Positions 59,823 through 64,000 of a stretch of DNA of 64,000 bases are shown here, piece after piece. The notes below the pieces were generated by a model. It worked only from the letters and a program-made list of their open reading frames with translations. It had not been told where the DNA came from and did not search any database. Position numbers and translations under genes: made by a program. Numbering within the stretch: the first letter of the stretch is position 1; every line of letters starts with the position of its first letter. This stretch comes from Syntrophales bacterium (GTDB lineage Bacteria; Desulfobacterota; Syntrophia; Syntrophales; UBA2210). The DNA is taken from contig JALNXD010000012.1 in NCBI GenBank assembly GCA_023230565.1, forward strand, positions 16,373-80,372. The letters are read 5' to 3'.

Positions 59823-61019
59823 ATGACATTCGCAAGAGAAGTTGTACTCGTTGATTATTTGAGATCTCCCTTTTCACGGTCACGCCCAAAGGACCCGGAT
59901 AAAGATTTGCTGAACAGCTGGCGTATGGATAAACTTGCAGGTATTCTGGTTAACGAAATCATCAAAAGAAAAAACATAAATCCCGAAGAAATTGATGAAT
60001 TCATCGTCGGAACAGCCAATCCCGTTCTTGAAACTTACACTGGCGGCGGTCGTCTTCCGCTGGTTTTAGCCAAATTGCCTGTTTCAATCGCTGCCCAACA
60101 GATCGATACGGCTTGCGGTTCCTCTTTTAACGGCGTACGAACGGCGGCCATGAGTATTGCGAGCGGCTACGCCGACATCATCTTTGTCGTTGGTGTTGAA
60201 CATATGACCCATGTTCCCATGGATGGAGGGGGTGCCATCAAGCCCCCTACGGAAATATGGACCAGCCCTGAATATGAATATCTCGATCCTCCCAACATCC
60301 TGAGCATGGGGCTTACGGCTGAGAAACTTCTGCGCAAGACAGACTTTACAAAAGAGGATATGGATCAGTTTGCCGTCGGGTCTCATCAAAAAGCTGCCGC
60401 AGCACAAAAAGAGGGGTATTTCAAGGGTGAAATTCACCCAGTGGAAGTGACACTGCCGGATGGGTCAAAGAAAATTTTTGACTATGACGCCTGTGTGCGG
60501 CCGGATACGAATATGGAAACACTTGCAACCCTCAAACCGGCATATAAAGAGGGGGGAAAAATAACCGCCGGGAATTCCTCTCCCATGAATGCCGGTGCAA
60601 CCTGTGTGCTGCTTATGTCCCGTGAGAGGGCCGGCCAGTTAGGCCTGAAACCTATGGCCAGTTTTATTTCCTTCGGTGTTGCAGGAGTTGAACCGTCTAT
60701 CATGGGTGAAGGTCCTGTACCGGCAACAAAAAAAGCGATGAAGAATGCCGGGATGAAAATCGAAGATATGGATTGTTTTGAAATCAACGAGGCGTTCAGC
60801 ATTGTTCCCATGTATGCAATGCAACAACTTGGCATAGACCCGAACAAGGTGAACCTTAAAGGCGGAGCATTGGCGATCGGGCACCCCCTTGGTGCATCCG
60901 GTGTCCGTCTGATCGGAACGCTCGCGAGAATACTTGAAGAAAAAGGGGGCACCTACGGTTCTGCCAGCATGTGCTGCGGAATGGGCCAAGGAGTGGCCTG
61001 CATACTTAAGCGAGATTAA
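59823..61019 (+). CDS. fadA: acetyl-CoA acyltransferase (3-ketoacyl-CoA thiolase)
   Basis: Thiolytic cleavage of 3-ketoacyl-CoA in beta-oxidation, or the reverse condensation. With the ATG at 59823 (AAAGGAGG at 59805-59812) the protein is 398 aa, the usual thiolase length. The nucleophile Cys lies in QQIDTACGSSFNGVRTAAM near 97, followed by FEINEAFS, the His motif GGALAIGHPLGASGVR near 353, and the second Cys in SMCCGMGQGVA near 383. It is divergent-adjacent to the crotonase gene and ends at a strong terminator. Confidence 0.94.
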   Translation: MTFAREVVLVDYLRSPFSRSRPKDPDKDLLNSWRMDKLAGILVNEIIKRKNINPEEIDEFIVGTANPVLETYTGGGRLPLVLAKLPVSIAAQQIDTACGSSFNGVRTAAMSIASGYADIIFVVGVEHMTHVPMDGGGAIKPPTEIWTSPEYEYLDPPNILSMGLTAEKLLRKTDFTKEDMDQFAVGSHQKAAAAQKEGYFKGEIHPVEVTLPDGSKKIFDYDACVRPDTNMETLATLKPAYKEGGKITAGNSSPMNAGATCVLLMSRERAGQLGLKPMASFISFGVAGVEPSIMGEGPVPATKKAMKNAGMKIEDMDCFEINEAFSIVPMYAMQQLGIDPNKVNLKGGALAIGHPLGASGVRLIGTLARILEEKGGTYGSASMCCGMGQGVACILKRD

Positions 61020-61025
61020 GTAATA

Positions 61026-61070
61026 AACCGGAGCTGCGAGCGCCCTTTCATCCAGCTCCGGTTCTTTTTC
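61026..61070 (+). terminator. rho-independent terminator after the thiolase gene
   Basis: AACCGGAGCTG (61026-61036) pairs with CAGCTCCGGTT (61053-61063), followed by CTTTTTC. Eleven perfect pairs, 6 nt after the stop codon. Confidence 0.9.
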
Positions 61071-61161
61071 TATTGCACAACGTGCGCACGGTTGCAACAG
61101 ATCTGAATATTCCGAATAACTCCAAAACGACACTACAGAGGAGGCTCTTCAAAAAAGGAAA

Positions 61162-61953
61162 TCAACGTCCCTTCCAGTGTGGGGGCCTCTTTTCTGCAAA
61201 TGCTTTCGGACCTTCAATCAGGTCCTCTGAATTTCTCAATATTTCCATTCCCGGGAATATATGAGTGACTGCCTTCTCCAGCGGCATATCGAGTCCCTTG
61301 ACGGCGGCTTCTTTACTCGCGCGAATTGACAGAGGGGCACCCTTTAGAATTTCAGCAGCCCATTTTTCGGCTGTAGACATTAACTCAGTCCGGGAAACTA
61401 CCTCATTGACAATTCCACATTGAAAAGCTTCTTGTGCCGTAAGGCGCTTCGAAGTCATGATCATCCCCATTGCCAGATGATATGGGATCTGACGCGGCAA
61501 CCGATGAACGCCTCCCGCACCGGCCATAAGTCCTACTCTCGGTTCAGGCAAGCCGAATGTTGCATTCTCGGATGCAATAATGATATCGCAGGCAAGTGCG
61601 ATTTCAAATCCGCCTCCCAATGCAAGGCCATTGACAGCGGCAATAAAAGGCTTGAAACAGTCGAAACGCGCCGTATTGCCTGCCAAACCGCCTTTGATAT
61701 CTTCATAGGCTTTTTGAACGGCTTCACCGCCATGTTCTGCTTGATATTTCAGATCATTGCCTGCCGAAAATGCTTTGTCGCCCGCCCCTGTAATAATACA
61801 AATCCACGCATCGGGGTCATTATCAAATTCGTTGAATGCATGTGACATTTCCCTGCTGGTGGGTGGACTGATACTGTTCATGACGTCGGGACGGTTTATT
61901 GTAAGTATTGTAATATGGTCTTTCTTTTCAACCTTGATTAATTCATAGTTCAT
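61162..61953 (-). CDS. enoyl-CoA hydratase/isomerase family protein
   Basis: Crotonase-fold enzyme, 263 aa, hydrating 2-enoyl-CoA in beta-oxidation. Oxyanion-hole segments FSAGNDLKYQ and NGLALGGGFEIALACD are present, with the first catalytic Glu in GGGFE and the second in the FGLPEPRVGLMAGAGG block, so both acid/base residues of true hydratases are kept. C-terminal KRPPHWKGR is common in this group. A second activity such as isomerase cannot be excluded. Minus strand, downstream of the dehydrogenase gene, separated from it by 264 bp containing a repeat element. Confidence 0.92.
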   Translation of the reverse strand: MNYELIKVEKKDHITILTINRPDVMNSISPPTSREMSHAFNEFDNDPDAWICIITGAGDKAFSAGNDLKYQAEHGGEAVQKAYEDIKGGLAGNTARFDCFKPFIAAVNGLALGGGFEIALACDIIIASENATFGLPEPRVGLMAGAGGVHRLPRQIPYHLAMGMIMTSKRLTAQEAFQCGIVNEVVSRTELMSTAEKWAAEILKGAPLSIRASKEAAVKGLDMPLEKAVTHIFPGMEILRNSEDLIEGPKAFAEKRPPHWKGR

Positions 61954-62140
61954 ATCTATCTCCTGGATACGGTTATCGAATCTCCATTATAGAAAGCTGG
62001 TCTGCCTTTCCACTGCAAACCTTTTGGCGGCATATTCTCTCTTTTTGCGCGTCATACCTACTGCTTTTGAATATCAGTTTCAAAAGACAGGTTGATAGTC
62101 TGAAAAACTCACTGCAAAAGATGGTTGTGCAAAAAGAGCC

Positions 62141-62206
62141 AAAGGCAAGGCGACAAGAATCCTGAGACCTGCTAAGCAGTGACGAAGAATGAAGCGCAAT
62201 GCCTTT
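62141..62206. repeat. 66-bp palindromic intergenic element
   Basis: Terminal inverted repeats AAAGGCA (62141-62147) and TGCCTTT (62200-62206) enclose a central hairpin CTGCT-A-AGCAG (62169-62179) and the string GACGAAGAATGAAGCGCAA. The pattern is that of REP-like dispersed elements of deltaproteobacterial genomes, as I recall them; only one copy is here. A further inverted repeat CTTTTGAA/TTCAAAAG lies just upstream, near 62073-62095. Confidence 0.4.
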
Positions 62207-62217
62207 TCACTAATTCG

Positions 62218-63390
62218 TTACAGTTGAATATCCCCTTTTTTCAAGGTTTCAGTTGGCAAAAACCACTTAATGCCAAGTTTGTTTGAAATAGCCTCACATC
62301 TTTCGGCAACTTTCTGCCAGCCCATATCCTTGGCAAGAGTGAATGGCCCGAACGCATTTCCACCACCGTAAATCATTGCTTTATCTATTTCGGCTGCGCT
62401 TACGGCAACACCCGCTTCAAGGAGTTTTGTTCCTTCATTAACCTGAAGACACACAACGTCCATGACATCAAAATTCGGATCGGCTTTACTCATATCAATT
62501 ACAGGCCTCGCCCCGCCGGGCCACTTATAAATACCCTCTCCGGTTTTTTTACCGAGTTTTCCAGCTTCGTTGAGTTTTTTCAGCCATCCGCTCGGTTTGA
62601 ATTCGGGCGACAGATTGGCCCGGCTGTATTCCATTCCATTCAGATTAATGTCAAGACCTGTATAATCCATCAGTTCATAAGGACCCATAGGCGCACCGGT
62701 CGATCTTATTTTCGCATCGACCGCTTCAGGATCCACAAAACCTTTATCATATAGTTCAGCCATGTATAAACCGACCGGAGCATTTACTCTGTTGAAAATG
62801 AATCCGGGAGTATCCTTTTCCACGCGCACGGGAACCATGGCACCTCTGAAATTATTCAATCCCTCGATGAACTCGTAACAGATATTCATCGTATCATCCG
62901 ACGTCGTGTCGCCGCGGATGACTTCCACCAGCTTCATCATGGCCGGCGGATTGAAAAAATGAATCCCGGCAACCTGATCCGGCCTGCCGGTTGCTTCAGC
63001 CATCCCGGTAATACTCATACTGGATGTGTTGGAAGCCAGAATCGCGTCTTTCGGTGCATACCCGTCTGCTTCCCTGAATATTTTTTTCTTGAGATCGAGC
63101 ACTTCAGGAGCAGCTTCAATCATAAGATCAATATCACTCACAGCCTCTTTGAGTGACGTATAACAATGGATGCTGCCGATGATCTGATTAAAATCATCCT
63201 GCGACATTTTCTGCTTGGCTACCTGCTTTTCCAGACTTTGGGTTATCTTGCGTTTTCCATTGTCTACAAATTCCTGCGTAATGTCGTAGAGATTAATGGT
63301 GCAACCCGACATGGCGCAAACCTCTGCAATGCCATGACCCATATCGCCCGCTCCAATAACCGCTATCTTCTTGATATCCGATTGTTTCAT
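62218..63390 (-). CDS. 3-hydroxyacyl-CoA dehydrogenase
   Basis: NAD-dependent oxidation of 3-hydroxyacyl-CoA in beta-oxidation. The 390-aa protein has Rossmann motif IAVIGAGDMGHGIAEVCAMS, DLMIEAAPE (catalytic Glu), SNTSSMSI, and the catalytic His in GIHFFNPPAMMKLVEV. It is longer than the 283-aa one-domain enzymes because a second C-terminal 3HCDH segment follows (KWPGGARPVIDMSK onward; GGGNAFGPFTLAKDMG). ATG at 63390 has GGAG upstream. It lies on the same strand as the crotonase gene. Confidence 0.93.
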   Translation of the reverse strand: MKQSDIKKIAVIGAGDMGHGIAEVCAMSGCTINLYDITQEFVDNGKRKITQSLEKQVAKQKMSQDDFNQIIGSIHCYTSLKEAVSDIDLMIEAAPEVLDLKKKIFREADGYAPKDAILASNTSSMSITGMAEATGRPDQVAGIHFFNPPAMMKLVEVIRGDTTSDDTMNICYEFIEGLNNFRGAMVPVRVEKDTPGFIFNRVNAPVGLYMAELYDKGFVDPEAVDAKIRSTGAPMGPYELMDYTGLDINLNGMEYSRANLSPEFKPSGWLKKLNEAGKLGKKTGEGIYKWPGGARPVIDMSKADPNFDVMDVVCLQVNEGTKLLEAGVAVSAAEIDKAMIYGGGNAFGPFTLAKDMGWQKVAERCEAISNKLGIKWFLPTETLKKGDIQL

Positions 63391-63604
63391 AGGTGACTCC
63401 TTTCCGATTTATTGAAGAAATGATGTAAAAAAGCCATAATAATACCGTAACTCATTGTATTTTGACGCGGAGTATATGAAGAAGGAGTTTATGTGTCAAG
63501 AATATCTTGGCCTCATGAAAGCCGATTATCCTTTCATACTACAAAAATGGAAACGTACACTCTCATTCCTGTTTTTTCTTCAGGTTGATCGATTATATCA
63601 ACAC

Positions 63605-63636
63605 AAGGGATTACAGAATTCTATCTGTAATCCCTT
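63605..63636 (-). terminator. hairpin after the partial binding-protein gene
   Basis: AAGGGATTACAGA (63605-63617) pairs with TCTGTAATCCCTT (63624-63636): thirteen perfect pairs. It lies 31 nt after the minus-strand stop at 63667. T-runs are poor on both strands, so termination rather than RNA-end protection is not certain. Confidence 0.6.
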
Positions 63637-63666
63637 ATTCTTTGCACTGCCGGCAAAAATACGTTA

Positions 63667-64000
63667 TTACTTTCTCAATTCGGCGGGGCTCTTATAAAAA
63701 TCCGGACTTCCGTTTACTCCCGGGAAAGGCTTCGACAACAATACTATTTCGCCTCCTTTCTGATACTGACCCATATCTATGCGGAGCCCTCTTTCAGCCC
63801 AATTTATCGGATTTCTCGGGTCCAGCATTACGGCAGAATGGAAAAAAGGCGGAATTTTTTCCATTTGATAGCGAAGAACTCCCACAGGGCCTTTAATCTC
63901 CGTCTCTTCCATAGCTTTAATCAACGCATCGATATCCTCTGTTCCACCAGCTTTTTCTATGGCTTTTTTTATGAAGAAAATATCAGGATAGGCGCTGAAC
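63667..64000 (-). CDS. Liv-type ABC substrate-binding protein, partial (C-terminus)
   Basis: The last 111 codons of a gene whose 5' part lies beyond the window. The frame stays open to 64000 (FSAYPDIFFIKKAIEKAGG ... DALIKAMEETEIKGPVG), which is the C-terminal lobe pattern of type I (LivJ/LivK) periplasmic binding proteins. It is a second binding protein of this class besides the one at 20552-21754. Its position next to beta-oxidation genes hints at a carboxylic acid ligand (inference). Confidence 0.8.
   Translation of the reverse strand, partial: FSAYPDIFFIKKAIEKAGGTEDIDALIKAMEETEIKGPVGVLRYQMEKIPPFFHSAVMLDPRNPINWAERGLRIDMGQYQKGGEIVLLSKPFPGVNGSPDFYKSPAELRK

Overview
The window reads as the chromosome of an anaerobic Gram-negative bacterium, most likely a deltaproteobacterial lineage (Desulfobacterota: sulfate reducer or syntroph). 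This is an inference from gene content: DUF523 and DUF4911 proteins, a LivFGHMK importer interrupted by an acyl-CoA ligase, separate thiolase / crotonase / 3-hydroxyacyl-CoA dehydrogenase genes, FecR-domain surface protein, HflKC, PAS-LuxR and multi-kinase signalling, and a Tad pilus locus. No ribosomal RNA is present to settle it. Base composition is near 45% GC in most housekeeping parts, but clearly higher in the core of the Tad locus.

Layout. 0-10.5 kb: housekeeping (recG facing purM-purN-DUF523, an ATP-type phosphofructokinase, rpmB, a flavin reductase-like protein, plsC, DUF4911, recJ). 10.7-14.8 kb: a signalling cluster (NtrB-like kinase, lone receiver, receiver-kinase hybrid, small four-cysteine protein). 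14.9-22.0 kb (minus): livF-livM-livH-acyl-CoA ligase-livG-livK, read from one promoter through a leader of about 225 nt that contains two successive intrinsic terminators. 22.1-30.2 kb: hflKC, phosphohexomutase, a GpgS-like glycosyltransferase facing a glycerate kinase, a MoaE-like protein, a DciA-like protein and a TrmN6-like methyltransferase.

30.5-44.1 kb (plus) is the most unusual part: a signal-peptide TPR protein ending in an outer-membrane beta-barrel, a 2842-residue FecR-domain protein built of about 320-residue repeats, a Skp/OmpH-type periplasmic chaperone, a DPM-synthase-like GT2 and a membrane GT-C glycosyltransferase with a TPR tail. Together they look like a cassette for assembling, and perhaps glycosylating, a giant surface protein. 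The giant gene has its own candidate promoter with a perfect 14-bp palindrome centred in the -35/-10 spacer.

44.2-49 kb: an unrecognised RHH-like protein, a secreted unknown protein, tRNA-His, and a triple-PAS LuxR regulator. 49.3-58.8 kb: a Tad/Flp pilus locus (flp, tadV, cpaB, tadE, tadG, tadZ/cpaE, tadA, tadB, tadC) coupled to a PAP2/AUR1-like membrane enzyme; no secretin or TadD is encoded in it, and GC rises sharply inside tadV and falls again around tadC. 59.8-64 kb: beta-oxidation genes (thiolase; crotonase; 3-hydroxyacyl-CoA dehydrogenase) and the C-terminus of another Liv-type binding protein running off the window, which, with the ligase-containing liv operon, suggests uptake, CoA activation and oxidation of carboxylic acids.
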